Below are positions 16,432 through 24,046 of a DNA stretch of 64,000 nt, one piece after another. Where the stretch lies: positions 59,170 to 123,169 of the forward strand of contig NZ_BCRO01000051.1 of NCBI RefSeq assembly GCF_001552635.1. The letters run 5' to 3'. Both the position numbers and the translations under genes were made by a program. Within the stretch, counting starts at the first letter, position 1. Each line of letters begins with the position of its first letter. The stretch is from Actinomadura hibisca NBRC 15177. Its GTDB lineage: Bacteria; Actinomycetota; Actinomycetes; Streptosporangiales; Streptosporangiaceae. The notes under the pieces are model-generated. The model made no database searches. It was not told the DNA's origin and saw only the letters and a list, made by a program, of their open reading frames with translations.

Positions 16432-16962
16432 TCAGCGAAGACCATCGGGCTTCCAGTACTCGCCCTCGAATGGGCCTGTTCCTGCCGGGATGGGGAGTGC
16501 GAGCCCCGGGCGGTTGTTCGGCAACTTGATCAGCCTCAAAGAGGTGGCATAGGCGTACTCGATCAGCTCTCCGGCCCAGGACGGCTTGAAGATGAGGGCG
16601 ACGCCAAAGCTGGGTGTGGCGAGGACGAACAGCGCGTCGGGGTCTGACTGGGCGATGGCGTGGGCTCCCATGGCGATCTGCCCATGGTTGGGATCGTCGG
16701 TACCGAAGGCGTTGAGCGAGACGGGGAAGCTTTCAGGCTTGACCTCGATGTACGCGGTTACTGGAGCGGGAAGCCAGGTGGCGACCATGTCCGTGACGCG
16801 GAAGTCGGGGAGGTACTGCCCTTCCTGCGTGGCGAATGCGCAGGGCTCGTATTCCCAGACGAGACCGCTGTTGTCGAGCCAGGCGGCAAATCCGGCTTCC
16901 AAGCGGGAGCGCATGCGGATGTTCTTGTACATGGTGGGTCGGGCCTTGAGGGGCTTACTCAT
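16432..16962 (-). CDS. PD-(D/E)XK nuclease-like phage protein
   Basis: The 176-residue protein shows an ordered nuclease signature: Glu22 in RMRSRLEAGFAAWLDNSG, Asp53 in QYLPDFRV and Glu73-x-Lys75 in AYIEVKPE. This is the E...PD...ExK core also seen in TnsA-like and phage-encoded endonucleases. The N-terminal 'K-N-I-x-x-R-S-R-L-E-A-x-F-A-x-x-L' is typical of proteins that cut DNA at recombination or replication forks. It is the first gene downstream of the GTGGATCA repeat array. A role in replication, recombination or host DNA attack is inference. Confidence 0.7.
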   Translation of the reverse strand: MSKPLKARPTMYKNIRMRSRLEAGFAAWLDNSGLVWEYEPCAFATQEGQYLPDFRVTDMVATWLPAPVTAYIEVKPESFPVSLNAFGTDDPNHGQIAMGAHAIAQSDPDALFVLATPSFGVALIFKPSWAGELIEYAYATSLRLIKLPNNRPGLALPIPAGTGPFEGEYWKPDGLR

Positions 16963-17060
16963 GGCGGTTCTCCTGTTGTGGTGTCGTCCGGGTGGGGCCC
17001 GGTGGCTTCCCGGGCCCCGGGGAGCCGATCCACCTAGGAGGCTCCCCGTAGGGGATCCAG

Positions 17061-17294
17061 GTGGATCAGTGGATCAGTGCAGGTCAGAGGGGGTGTGACA
17101 GCGGGTGGATCACTGAATCGTGATCCACCCCCCTGTTTTGCCTGGTCAGGTGGGTGGATCAGGGGCGTGGATCGGGTGGATCAGGACCGGTCGTAACGCT
17201 GTGACCTGCGGTGATTGTTTTCACGGGCGTGATCCACCCCTCTGAGCTGCGAAAACGCTGGTTTTCGGGGTGGTTTCGGGCGGGCGTGATCCAG
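17061..17294. repeat. Iteron-like array of GTGGATCA repeats (candidate phage replication origin or operator)
   Basis: Nine copies of the eight-base word GTGGATCA, or a one-mismatch form, lie within 235 bases. Direct copies: 17061, 17069 (tandem), 17105, 17154, 17167 (last base G) and 17176. Inverted copies: 17121, 17230 and 17287 (one mismatch). Two of them form a perfect 11-base dyad, GGGTGGATCAC at 17103..17113 with its complement at 17120..17130. The array fills the gene-free stretch 16963..17298 after the DnaB-like helicase gene. A second dyad (GGGGAGCC/GGCTCCCC) lies at about 17019..17047. Origin iterons next to a replication gene are the best-fitting explanation. Confidence 0.6.
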
Positions 17295-17298
17295 GTGT

Positions 17299-18669
17299 TC
17301 ATGCTGCGGTTCCCATGGCGTCCCACTCGTGCCGGTGCTCCTCCACGGCGCGGTTGACGCTGCCGTAGGACGACCCGGTGAGCTTGGCCAGATCGCGGAT
17401 CGTCAGCCGGTCGCCGGCTTCGGTGCACAGGGACACGATGTGCGCCCAGAGGGCGTCGCGGGGGCGGGTGATGGGCGACCAGGGCCAGGAGCCGCCGCGC
17501 TGGAGGGCGCCGGGGATGGGGCGGGTGGCGTCGCGGTTGCCGCGCCAGGCGGTGAGCTGCCCGTCCTTGCCGATGTGGTAGCCGAACTCGGGCCAGCGCA
17601 GCCACCCGGACCAGCCGTAGGGCTCCTTGGCGCGCTTGCCGTTGGTGGTGGTCTTGGCGGCGTGCGCCTCGATGAGCAGCGCGCAGCCGATGCGGACGCG
17701 TAGCGCGTCGAGGGTGACGGCGACGGGCTTGGCGCTGGTCTCCTCCAGCGGGTCGCCGTTGGCGGCCTTGTACAGGGGTCCGATGATCAGGATGTCGGGG
17801 GCGATGGTTTCGGCGAGGCGGGCCAGCCATTCGCGGTCGGCCGGGGTGGTGAGGTCCATGCCTTCGGGGCGGGCGCGCAGATGGAAGTGGCCGCGCTGGT
17901 AGCGCTGTCCGGCGGCCAGGCGCAGGGGGCGGAGTTCGCGGCGGGACTGGCGTTCGCTGTTCTCCAGATCGACGTGCAGGACGCGCAGCGGTTTGATGGG
18001 TTCGCCGGTGAGGGGGTGGATGCCGGACGCGGCTTGGATGCCCATCTGGCGCAGCAGCGTGGACTTCCCGGCGCCTTCCTCGCCGGTGAGGACGAACCGG
18101 TCGCCGCGCTCCAGGAACCCGGGGATCAGCCAGTCGTAGACGTCGTCCTGGTCGTCGGCGTCGAGGAGGTCGTCCAGCTCGACCGCGGTGACGTCTGCGC
18201 CGACTTCGGTGAGGCCGGCCTCGATCTCCAGCGCGGTGCGGGTTTCGGCGAGGACGTCGGTCAGGTCGGCGTCGGGGGTGTGGGCCTTTTGGAGGCCGCG
18301 GGTCATGGCTTCGATGACGCGGCGGCGTCCGGCGAGGGCGGCGACCTTGCGGGCGTAGTAGCCCGCGTTGGCGGTGGTGGGGCAGGCGTGGACGAGGTCG
18401 AACAGGTACAGGGGGGTGAAGTCGCCGGTGAATGCGCCTGCTTGGAGGAGTTCCAGGCGCAGGGACTCGATATCGACGGGGTCGCCGTCGGTCCGCATGG
18501 TGGTGATGCGGTCGTAGATGGTTTGGTGGGAGGGCCGGTAGAAGTCGTCTCGCGCGACGATCTCGGCGACGCGGGCGGCGGCCTCGGGGGATTGAATGGC
18601 GGCCCCGAGGGTGGCCTGTTCGGCGCCGATGTCGTGCGGCGGCGGCCGGTCGAATCCCTCGTCGTTCAC
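17299..18669 (-). CDS. DnaB-like replicative helicase / RepA-type ATPase
   Basis: In this 456-residue protein, residues of about 12-115 match the DnaB N-terminal helical domain (HDIGAEQATLGAAIQSPEAA, FYRPSHQTIYDRI). Then comes a linker and a RecA-like ATPase with Walker A GEEGAGKST at 196-204. Residues LRVLHVDLENSE and DILIIGPLYKA follow, typical of the DnaB/RepA hexameric helicase fold (AAA_25-like). The last 60 residues look like a winged helix (DRLTIRDLAKLTGSSYGSVN). It is likely the phage replication helicase. The added C-terminal DNA-binding domain may recognise the nearby repeat array. Confidence 0.8.
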   Translation of the reverse strand: MNDEGFDRPPPHDIGAEQATLGAAIQSPEAAARVAEIVARDDFYRPSHQTIYDRITTMRTDGDPVDIESLRLELLQAGAFTGDFTPLYLFDLVHACPTTANAGYYARKVAALAGRRRVIEAMTRGLQKAHTPDADLTDVLAETRTALEIEAGLTEVGADVTAVELDDLLDADDQDDVYDWLIPGFLERGDRFVLTGEEGAGKSTLLRQMGIQAASGIHPLTGEPIKPLRVLHVDLENSERQSRRELRPLRLAAGQRYQRGHFHLRARPEGMDLTTPADREWLARLAETIAPDILIIGPLYKAANGDPLEETSAKPVAVTLDALRVRIGCALLIEAHAAKTTTNGKRAKEPYGWSGWLRWPEFGYHIGKDGQLTAWRGNRDATRPIPGALQRGGSWPWSPITRPRDALWAHIVSLCTEAGDRLTIRDLAKLTGSSYGSVNRAVEEHRHEWDAMGTAA

Positions 18670-18682
18670 GCGGTGGCTTCTT

Positions 18683-18892
18683 TCAGAAGAGGGCGGGTTG
18701 CGCGGCGGCGGGGCGCGCGGGTGCGGGTGCGGTGGTGAGGCGGGTCTCGGTGATGGGCCCGGCGGTGCGGGTCCAGGCGCGGGCGCGGGTGCGGCAGGTG
18801 GTGCAGGTGAGGGCGGCGCGGTGGTCGGTTCCGGCCCGGCCGGCGCGAAGGAGCGCGTCGGCCGGGCCGTAGCACCAGGCGCACAGGGCCAC
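18683..18892 (-). CDS. Tiny zinc-ribbon-like phage protein
   Basis: The 69-residue product starts with GTG (ALCAWCYGPADALLRAGRAG) overlapping the upstream stop (TAGTG). Two Cys pairs, CAWC and CTTC, about 25 residues apart suggest one zinc ribbon. A Thr/Pro/Ala-rich tail follows. No family was recognised. It is encoded between the 175-residue protein and the helicase and should be co-expressed with replication genes. Confidence 0.5.
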   Translation of the reverse strand: MALCAWCYGPADALLRAGRAGTDHRAALTCTTCRTRARAWTRTAGPITETRLTTAPAPARPAAAQPALF

Positions 18893-19419
18893 TAGGCGGC
18901 GGTCTGGTCGCTGTCGTCGGCGAGCGCGGCGCGGTCCAGGACGGTCTGGAGGAGGTCGGCCAGGCCCCGCATCTCGTGCCGGAACTCGCTGGCGGACAGG
19001 TCCTTGGTGGTGCCGGAGACCTGCCGGGCCTGCCGGAGTGCCTGCTCGGCACCGGCGCGCAGCCGGGCGTTCTCGATCTCGCCGAGCAGCCCGGCGGCGT
19101 GCCTCAGCGTGTCCTTGGACAGCTCGATCTCGCCCTGCTCGTTGATGGTGCCGTGGGCGGTGCGCTGGACGTACAGCGCCTTCATGACCTCGCGGACGGC
19201 GCCCTCCTGCTCGCGGGCGGGGATCTCCATCGCCGCGATGCGCATTTTCACGCTGGGCGTCTTGTCGGAGTCGGGGGCGGGTTCGGTCCGCTCGGTGGCG
19301 GCCAGCTCGACCACGGCCAGGACGCGCGCGCCGCGCTTGGCGTAGATGGCGGGGGCGTGGGGCTCCAGGGCGGCGGCCGCGGAGCCGCCGACCTTGCCCT
19401 CGATCTTGATGTCGGTCAC
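18892..19419 (-). CDS. Hypothetical early phage protein
   Basis: The 175-residue protein starts MTDIKIEGKVGGSAAAALEP. It has beta-rich segments (ARVLAVVELAATERTEP, SVKMRIAAMEIPAREQEGAV), a helix (REVMKALYVQRTAHGTI) and a C-terminal coiled coil (HAAGLLGEIENARLRAGAEQ). I recall similar proteins in replication regions of actinophages, without a known activity. A single-strand DNA-binding or helicase-partner role is possible but not shown. The stop of the HTH gene upstream overlaps its ATG. Confidence 0.5.
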   Translation of the reverse strand: MTDIKIEGKVGGSAAAALEPHAPAIYAKRGARVLAVVELAATERTEPAPDSDKTPSVKMRIAAMEIPAREQEGAVREVMKALYVQRTAHGTINEQGEIELSKDTLRHAAGLLGEIENARLRAGAEQALRQARQVSGTTKDLSASEFRHEMRGLADLLQTVLDRAALADDSDQTAA

Positions 19420-19625
19420 AGGATCGTCCTCATCTTGTTCGGGTCGTTGGGCAGGACGCCGTCTCGGACGAGTTCGGCGTTGTAGCGGAAACCGGTGCGT
19501 TCGGTGACGCCGACCGCGGCGGCGGCTTCGGGGATGTCGATCGGTGTGCCGTCGGCCTTGCGGCGGGTCATGCGGACCATGGCGAAGTCCGCCAGGAGCG
19601 CGACCCGGATGCTCCAGCCGCTCAT
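19416..19625 (-). CDS. Small helix-turn-helix phage protein
   Basis: The 69-residue product starts MSGWSIRVALLADFAMVRMT and carries a probable HTH (PIDIPEAAAAVGVTERTGFR, then YNAELVRDGVLPND). A longer frame to 19754 overlaps the next gene and is unlikely. ATGA overlaps on both sides place it in the early operon. It may regulate early genes or act as an adaptor; targets cannot be told from sequence. Confidence 0.5.
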   Translation of the reverse strand: MSGWSIRVALLADFAMVRMTRRKADGTPIDIPEAAAAVGVTERTGFRYNAELVRDGVLPNDPNKMRTIL

Positions 19626-19807
19626 GCAGGTCCCTTCTTGGTCAGGCGCTCGATCACGGGTGCGAGGGCTTTGAGGTGGCGGTCGGCGGCCTGTTCGGCG
19701 TGGCGGCGGGTGCCGGTGGCGAGCAGGTGCGGGGTGCAGGGCCCGGCCAGGCACCGGGCCCGCCAGATGCCGGGGGCGGGCTGATCGACCACCACCGGCG
19801 AGATCAC
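19622..19807 (-). CDS. Small hypothetical phage protein
   Basis: The 61-residue product starts MISPVVVDQPAPGIWRARCL. It has one Cys pair separated by five residues (RCLAGPCTPH) and a helical end (LKALAPVIERLTKKG). No family was recognised. Four-base overlaps with both neighbours support it as a real gene. Confidence 0.45.
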   Translation of the reverse strand: MISPVVVDQPAPGIWRARCLAGPCTPHLLATGTRRHAEQAADRHLKALAPVIERLTKKGPA

Positions 19808-20232
19808 GGCGTCACCGTCCAGATGCGGATCACCGCGCCGGGTTCGGTGAGCGCGTCGGGGTCGGGGTCGGCGGCGTAGATCTTGCGGGGTTGGTGGTAG
19901 GCGACGAGCCGGGCGTCGTCGGCCCAGATCCGCGCGGTGGTGAGGGCGTCCTCGGTGGACCGGATGAGCTTGGACAGGTCGGGGTAGGTGGTGTGGAACG
20001 GCCGGCGAACGGTTTTGCCGCGGGGCAGGGAGAACACGAACTCGGCGCGGAGCGGGCCGTCCAGGGGCGTCCAGTCGGGTCCGGCGGCGGCCAGCGCGGC
20101 GGCGGCCACGTGCTTGCGCCAGGGCGCGACTTTCTTGGACGACTCGATCATGCGGCCGTTCCCGATGGGGCGCTTGGAGCCCTGCGGGCCGGGGACGCCG
20201 TGGACGGTGATGACGAGGGCGGGCGCGGTCAC
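19804..20232 (-). CDS. rusA: RusA-like Holliday junction resolvase
   Basis: The 142-residue protein starts at a GTG in a GTGA overlap (TAPALVITVHGVPGPQGSKR). The family layout is complete: N-terminal strand FxVxGxPxPKxR-like (VHGVPGPQGSKRPIG), then RPFHTTYPDLSKLIRSTEDAL with its two catalytic-type Asp/Glu residues, then ARIWADDARLV with the DD pair. RusA dimers cut four-way junctions and branched DNA left by replication and recombination. It lies in the same operon as the ERF/YqaJ pair, fitting a role in resolving replication intermediates before packaging. Confidence 0.85.
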   Translation of the reverse strand: MTAPALVITVHGVPGPQGSKRPIGNGRMIESSKKVAPWRKHVAAAALAAAGPDWTPLDGPLRAEFVFSLPRGKTVRRPFHTTYPDLSKLIRSTEDALTTARIWADDARLVAYHQPRKIYAADPDPDALTEPGAVIRIWTVTP

Positions 20233-20537
20233 GCTGCCGCCTCCGCGCGGAGGCGCTGCTCGTACCGCAGCGCGGTCTTGTAGGAGATGCCGAGCCGTGC
20301 GGCGGCGGCCTTCTTCGACAAACGCATCTCGCGCGTCAGCTCCCGGTAGTCCTCCACGCGCCCGGCAATGACCTCGGCGCTCCTGAGGACGCCGGGTGCG
20401 CCGGGGGCGGCGCCGATGGGCGCGTCGTAGCGGCGCGCACCGGGACGGCGGGTGTAGCAGGAGTCGCACAGGCCGAGGGCCCTGTGGGGCCGGTCGCGGG
20501 TGCAGCGGGTGCAGCGGCGGATCGGGCGGCGGCTCAT
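20229..20537 (-). CDS. Zinc-ribbon plus helix-turn-helix phage protein
   Basis: In the 102-residue protein the N-terminus has four Cys in CTRCTRDRPHRALGLCDSCY, a compact ribbon. Residues of about 70-100 are an HTH (LSKKAAAARLGISYKTALRY). Both parts suggest DNA binding. It is co-translated with RusA downstream and the small membrane protein upstream. It could be an early regulator; no family was recognised. Confidence 0.55.
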   Translation of the reverse strand: MSRRPIRRCTRCTRDRPHRALGLCDSCYTRRPGARRYDAPIGAAPGAPGVLRSAEVIAGRVEDYRELTREMRLSKKAAAARLGISYKTALRYEQRLRAEAAA

Positions 20538-20716
20538 GCCTGGTACCTCTCGTCACTGGTCTGGTGGCCGGGCGGCGTTGAGGGGCCGTCGTGGACGTCG
20601 AGCGCGTCGTCCAGCCGCGTGGCGAGGTGCTCGACGCGGGCTCCGTCCTCGGCCCAGTGGACGGCGAGGGCGGCCAGCAGCAGCGCGGCGGGCGGGACGG
20701 CGTAGATCCAGGACAT
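20534..20716 (-). CDS. Small phage protein with N-terminal membrane segment
   Basis: The 60-residue product starts MSWIYAVPPAALLLAALAVH. Residues 4-20 are hydrophobic, consistent with one membrane anchor or a signal-like segment. The rest is soluble and charged (VEHLATRLDDALDVHDGPST). Overlaps with the neighbours at both ends support it. Function unknown. Confidence 0.5.
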   Translation of the reverse strand: MSWIYAVPPAALLLAALAVHWAEDGARVEHLATRLDDALDVHDGPSTPPGHQTSDERYQA

Positions 20717-21177
20717 CAGTGCTCCTCCGGGGGCTCGTTCCTGCGGAGCCACGTCTCGGCGCGCCGGTCCCAGTCGGACCACGCCGCGTGCTCCTCGGCC
20801 GGGGAGTAGCCGCCGCGCTGGCGGAGCGACAAGGCCTCGGCGACGACCTGCTCGGCGTCCACACGCGCCGCGTCGGCGAGGGCGATGTGCTGCGCGTCGG
20901 CGACGTTGAGGAGCCGGTCGTGGGCGGTCGCGTGGTGGTCGGCGCGGGCGGTCTCCTTGGCGAGCGCGGCCTCCAGTTCGGCGATCCGGGGGCCGACGGC
21001 CCGCCAGATGCCGGTGGCGATCGGGCGGGCGAACGCGCTGATCGGTCCCGTCAGGGAGGCACGCTTCGGGGTGGTTCCGTTGATCGCGGCGGCGCGCAGG
21101 GAGATGGCGTCCACGGCGGCCTGGATGATGTCGTCGGGGAGGTTGTCCATCTCGGCGTCGGTGATCGGGTCAGCCAC
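20716..21177 (-). CDS. Hypothetical helical phage protein
   Basis: The 153-residue protein starts MADPITDAEMDNLPDDIIQA. It is mostly helical, with a central coiled coil (RIAELEAALAKETARADHHA) and an aromatic C-terminus (EEHAAWSDWDRRAETWLRRN). I recognise no family. It shares overlaps with both neighbours in the early operon. Confidence 0.45.
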   Translation of the reverse strand: MADPITDAEMDNLPDDIIQAAVDAISLRAAAINGTTPKRASLTGPISAFARPIATGIWRAVGPRIAELEAALAKETARADHHATAHDRLLNVADAQHIALADAARVDAEQVVAEALSLRQRGGYSPAEEHAAWSDWDRRAETWLRRNEPPEEH

Positions 21178-21802
21178 GGTCGTCCTCCAGATCGGGGCGG
21201 GTGGTGGTCGGGTTGCCGTCCGGCGCGGGCCCGTCGTGCGGCTGCGTAACGTCCGGCCCGTGGTCGGCGACCAGCACGCCCGGCGGCGGCCCGTCCGGAG
21301 CCGTCCGGCGGCGACGGTCGAGGAGACGGTGCCTGCCCGCCGGGTCGCCGTCCGGGGCGTCCGGGACGGTCGGGACGGTCGGGTGCCCGCCGGTCACCCG
21401 CGCGGCGACCTCGGCGCGCGCGTCGCGCACCAGGCCGGGCGGCCCGGCGAGCGGGTCGGCGTCGGGCACCGTGCCCGCCAGCGCAACGGCCGGGTGCGGG
21501 GTGTCCCGCTCGCGCTGCTGGGCGGCCAGCGTCTCCACCTGGTCGGCGATGTCGGCAGCCGCGGCGGCCTCGCGGTCGTGGTCGGCGACGACGGCGGCCG
21601 CTGCGTCGTAGGCGGCCTGCGCGGCAGCCAACTGCGCGCGGGCGGCTTCCAACTCCAGCGCGGCATCGTCGCGGGCGGGGCGGGCCTCGTGCGCGGCGCG
21701 GCCGTGGGCGGCCGACAGTGCACGCAGGTCCTGGACCTGCTGCTCCAGCAGCTCCGCGGCCCGCTGGGCGGGCTGGATCGGCGGCTCGGTCGTGGTGCTC
21801 AT
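21170..21802 (-). CDS. Hypothetical coiled-coil phage protein
   Basis: The 210-residue protein starts MSTTTEPPIQPAQRAAELLE. Residues 15-105 are a long Ala/Glu/Gln coiled coil. The second half is Pro/Asp/Gly-rich and probably disordered. The longer frame up to 22027 is an artefact of high GC. No family was recognised. Confidence 0.45.
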   Translation of the reverse strand: MSTTTEPPIQPAQRAAELLEQQVQDLRALSAAHGRAAHEARPARDDAALELEAARAQLAAAQAAYDAAAAVVADHDREAAAAADIADQVETLAAQQRERDTPHPAVALAGTVPDADPLAGPPGLVRDARAEVAARVTGGHPTVPTVPDAPDGDPAGRHRLLDRRRRTAPDGPPPGVLVADHGPDVTQPHDGPAPDGNPTTTRPDLEDDRG

Positions 21803-22128
21803 CGACCCTTGCCCCCGTTCGCGGTCCGGGCGGAGATCCGCACCTGCGCGCCCCGGTAGGTGCCGGTGACCCGGTGCCAGACGACCAGGCAGCCGAACGG
21901 CTCGGTCTCGACCTCGGCACCGAGGAACTCGGCGAACCGGGCCAGGTCGGCGCGGGTCTGGTCGTCGGGAACGTCGGCGTCGATCACGCCGTCCAGTAGC
22001 CCGGCGGGCTCGGTGGCGATGGTCCACTCGGCGTCGGGGAGGCGCTGCTCCAGCAGGTGGGCGAGGGCGAGCGCGGCAATCATCTGCCGCCCGCCCGTGG
22101 TGGTCTCGAATGCGAGATCATGGGACAT
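21799..22128 (-). CDS. Hypothetical phage protein (short form; own ribosome site)
   Basis: The 109-residue product starts MSHDLAFETTTGGRQMIAAL, preceded nine bases upstream by AAGGAG. It has an alpha/beta look (LLEQRLPDAEWTIATEP, FAEFLGAEVETEPFGCLVVW) and a basic C-terminus. No stop codon separates it from the upstream zinc-ribbon frame, so it may also be made as the C-terminal part of a fusion (21799..22472). Function unknown. Confidence 0.55.
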   Translation of the reverse strand: MSHDLAFETTTGGRQMIAALALAHLLEQRLPDAEWTIATEPAGLLDGVIDADVPDDQTRADLARFAEFLGAEVETEPFGCLVVWHRVTGTYRGAQVRISARTANGGKGR

Positions 22129-22472
22129 GTCGTTCGGCTCCTTACAGCCGTCGGCGAATCGGGCCGCCGCCCCGGCTCCACCCGGGGCGGCGGTTCTACT
22201 GATCTGGTCTCGGATGCGCTCCAGCCCGCCGGGCTGCGGTGCGACCTCGGCGGCGACGGTGACGAGCGCGGTGCGGAGCGCCTGCTCCTGCCGGGCGGCC
22301 AGCGCCCACACCGGGCCGCCGCACCACGGGCACGACGGCGCCATGCCCGCGGCGACCATCGCCCGCTGCGAGGCCGTGGGCCGCCGCGTCCGGGCCCGGC
22401 ACACCAGGCACTCGTGCGGGTCGGACGACGGCCGGACGGCGCACCGCAGCCGCCCGGCCAGCGCCCGGATCA
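21799..22472 (-). CDS. Zinc-ribbon protein reading in frame into the downstream gene (long form)
   Basis: A GTG at 22472 overlaps the stop of the exonuclease gene (GTGA) and opens a frame VIRALAGRLRCAVRPSSDPH. It contains two Cys pairs, CLVCRA and CPWCGG, about 27 residues apart, and a helix (QEQALRTALVTVAAEV). The frame continues without a stop through the strong internal start at 22128 to 21799, giving 224 residues. Either the long form is a two-domain protein with a second internal product, or a stop has been lost between two former genes. Confidence 0.5.
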
Positions 22473-23258
22473 CGACAGCGACTCCTGCCGCGGCGAGACG
22501 ATCAGCGGCCACTCGCCCGCCGTCGCCTCCAGGTGCTCGGCGTCGCGGATGCTGTCGAGCTGCTCGTCCGAGGTCCGGGCCCTCATCGCCTTCCCGCGCA
22601 GCCACCGCGCGAAATCGGCGTCCTGCGCCCGCGCCCATCCGGCCTGCGCGTCGTGCAGCTCGTCCGCGCTCATCCGCCCGATCGCGGCGTTCTTCTGGGC
22701 GATCCGCACCGCGACCCCGGCCGCGCCCCACGCGTCCGCGGACGCGTCGTGAGCGGACGCGGCGTCCAGGCCGACGTTCCAGAACTCGCAGCAGTTCACG
22801 AGCTTGCGCTTGCCGGAGCGGCGGGACACCTGTTTGTCCAGGACCCGGGCGTCGATGACCGGCCCGATCGGGCGTCCGAGCGCCTGCTCCAGCGTCGGCA
22901 GGCCGTGCCGTCGGCACTCCCACATCAACAGGGGCAGGTCGTAGCGGCGGATGTTGAACCCGACGATCGGGGCGCCCGTCTCCAGCGCGCGGGCGAGCAT
23001 GTCCACGATCTCCGCCAGCGCGCCGACCGGCTCGACGCCCTCGGCGCGGGCCCGCGCGGTGGTGACGCCGTGGATGCCGGCGGCGCTCGCGGGGATCTCC
23101 ACGCCGGGGTTGACCAGCCACGTGCGGCCGACGGTCGGGGCCTGCCCGGTGCCGTCGATCCGCGCGATGCACGCGGTCACGATCCGGGACTCCTCCACGT
23201 CCACGCCGGTCGTCTCGAAGTCCAGCGCGCACAGTGGACCGGTGTGCCAGGGCGTCAC
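22470..23258 (-). CDS. DnaQ-like 3'-5' exonuclease (DEDDh)
   Basis: The 262-residue protein has Exo I motif LDFETTG (Asp13, Glu15), Exo II in VGFNIRRYDLPLL (Asp107) and Exo III HDASADAWG (His170, Asp175). This matches the DEDDh RNase T/DnaQ fold. The first 180 residues are the nuclease domain; the C-terminal 80 are helical and unassigned. It lies between the ERF annealing protein and the zinc-ribbon gene. Likely roles are end trimming for recombination or proofreading in phage replication. Confidence 0.85.
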   Translation of the reverse strand: MTPWHTGPLCALDFETTGVDVEESRIVTACIARIDGTGQAPTVGRTWLVNPGVEIPASAAGIHGVTTARARAEGVEPVGALAEIVDMLARALETGAPIVGFNIRRYDLPLLMWECRRHGLPTLEQALGRPIGPVIDARVLDKQVSRRSGKRKLVNCCEFWNVGLDAASAHDASADAWGAAGVAVRIAQKNAAIGRMSADELHDAQAGWARAQDADFARWLRGKAMRARTSDEQLDSIRDAEHLEATAGEWPLIVSPRQESLS

Positions 23259-24046
23259 TGGGCACCCTCGCGCCGCTCGGTTCCGATCCGGCGGATCAGG
23301 TCCCCGATCGGCTCGTCGTCGCCGTGCTCGTTCATCACCGTCTGACCGGCGATGCGGTGCTGGGTGACCTCCCGGTGCATCTGGTAGAGCCGCTGCAACG
23401 AGGTGGCCGGGCTGATCGCCTCGTCCCGGTAGTCGGTCGCCGGCCGGACCGGCGCCTCGCCGCGCTCGTGCTGCGACATGTCGGGGTCGGGGTCGGAGGT
23501 CGGCACCAGGCCGCCGTGCAGCAGCAGCGTCCGCAGCGCGACCGCCAACGCCTTCGCGGTGCCCTTGTCGCCGGAGTCCAGCGACTCGCCCGCCGACTGG
23601 ACCTCGATGAAGTCACCGGCCGGACCGATGATCTGGTAGGTCACGGTGACGGTGCACTCGCGAGCGGGCTTGTTCCCCGACGTGCGGGTGTCGCGGTAAC
23701 TGGTCTCGACCCTCACCGGCAGCACCAGCACGCCATGCAACCGGCACGCCGGACCAAAGGCGTTCAGGGTGCGGTCCACCCCGCGGAAGTCGTAGGTGCC
23801 CGCGCCACCTGCCTTGACCTGGCCGCCCTCGCCGCCCTTGTGGATCGACCGGACCTCGCCCATGACGCGCGACCACGCGACGTGCACGGGGACCTGGTCG
23901 GGCCCGTCGGGGCCGGGCTCGGAGATGTTCACCTCCGGCAGCGGACCGGCCGGGACGGGCGGGGCCGCCGCAGGGACGGGCGCCGGAGCGGGCGCGGCCG
24001 CGGGCCCACCGTTGGCCATGCGGGCGGCGTTCTCACGCAGAGACAT
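23255..24046 (-). CDS. ERF/Sak-type single-strand annealing protein
   Basis: The 263-residue protein has an Ala/Pro-rich N-terminus of about 40 residues, then the ERF core. That core includes GTYDFRGVDRTLNAFGPACR followed by LHGVLVLPVRVETSYRDTRT, TYQIIGPAGDFIEVQSAGES and DKGTAKALAVALRTLLLHGG. The 'Y-x-F-R-G-x-D-x-x-x-N-A-x-x-P' phrase is diagnostic for ERF-family recombinases. It anneals complementary single strands made by the YqaJ exonuclease encoded just upstream. It overlaps that gene by 14 bases and the DnaQ gene by four. Confidence 0.85.
   Translation of the reverse strand: MSLRENAARMANGGPAAAPAPAPVPAAAPPVPAGPLPEVNISEPGPDGPDQVPVHVAWSRVMGEVRSIHKGGEGGQVKAGGAGTYDFRGVDRTLNAFGPACRLHGVLVLPVRVETSYRDTRTSGNKPARECTVTVTYQIIGPAGDFIEVQSAGESLDSGDKGTAKALAVALRTLLLHGGLVPTSDPDPDMSQHERGEAPVRPATDYRDEAISPATSLQRLYQMHREVTQHRIAGQTVMNEHGDDEPIGDLIRRIGTERREGAQ

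Noticed and set aside
17103..17130. Perfect 11-base dyad read as a transcription terminator
   Set aside because: It lies about 170 bases beyond the helicase stop, has no T-run on either strand, and its arms are copies of the repeat word found throughout the region. Origin or operator fits better.
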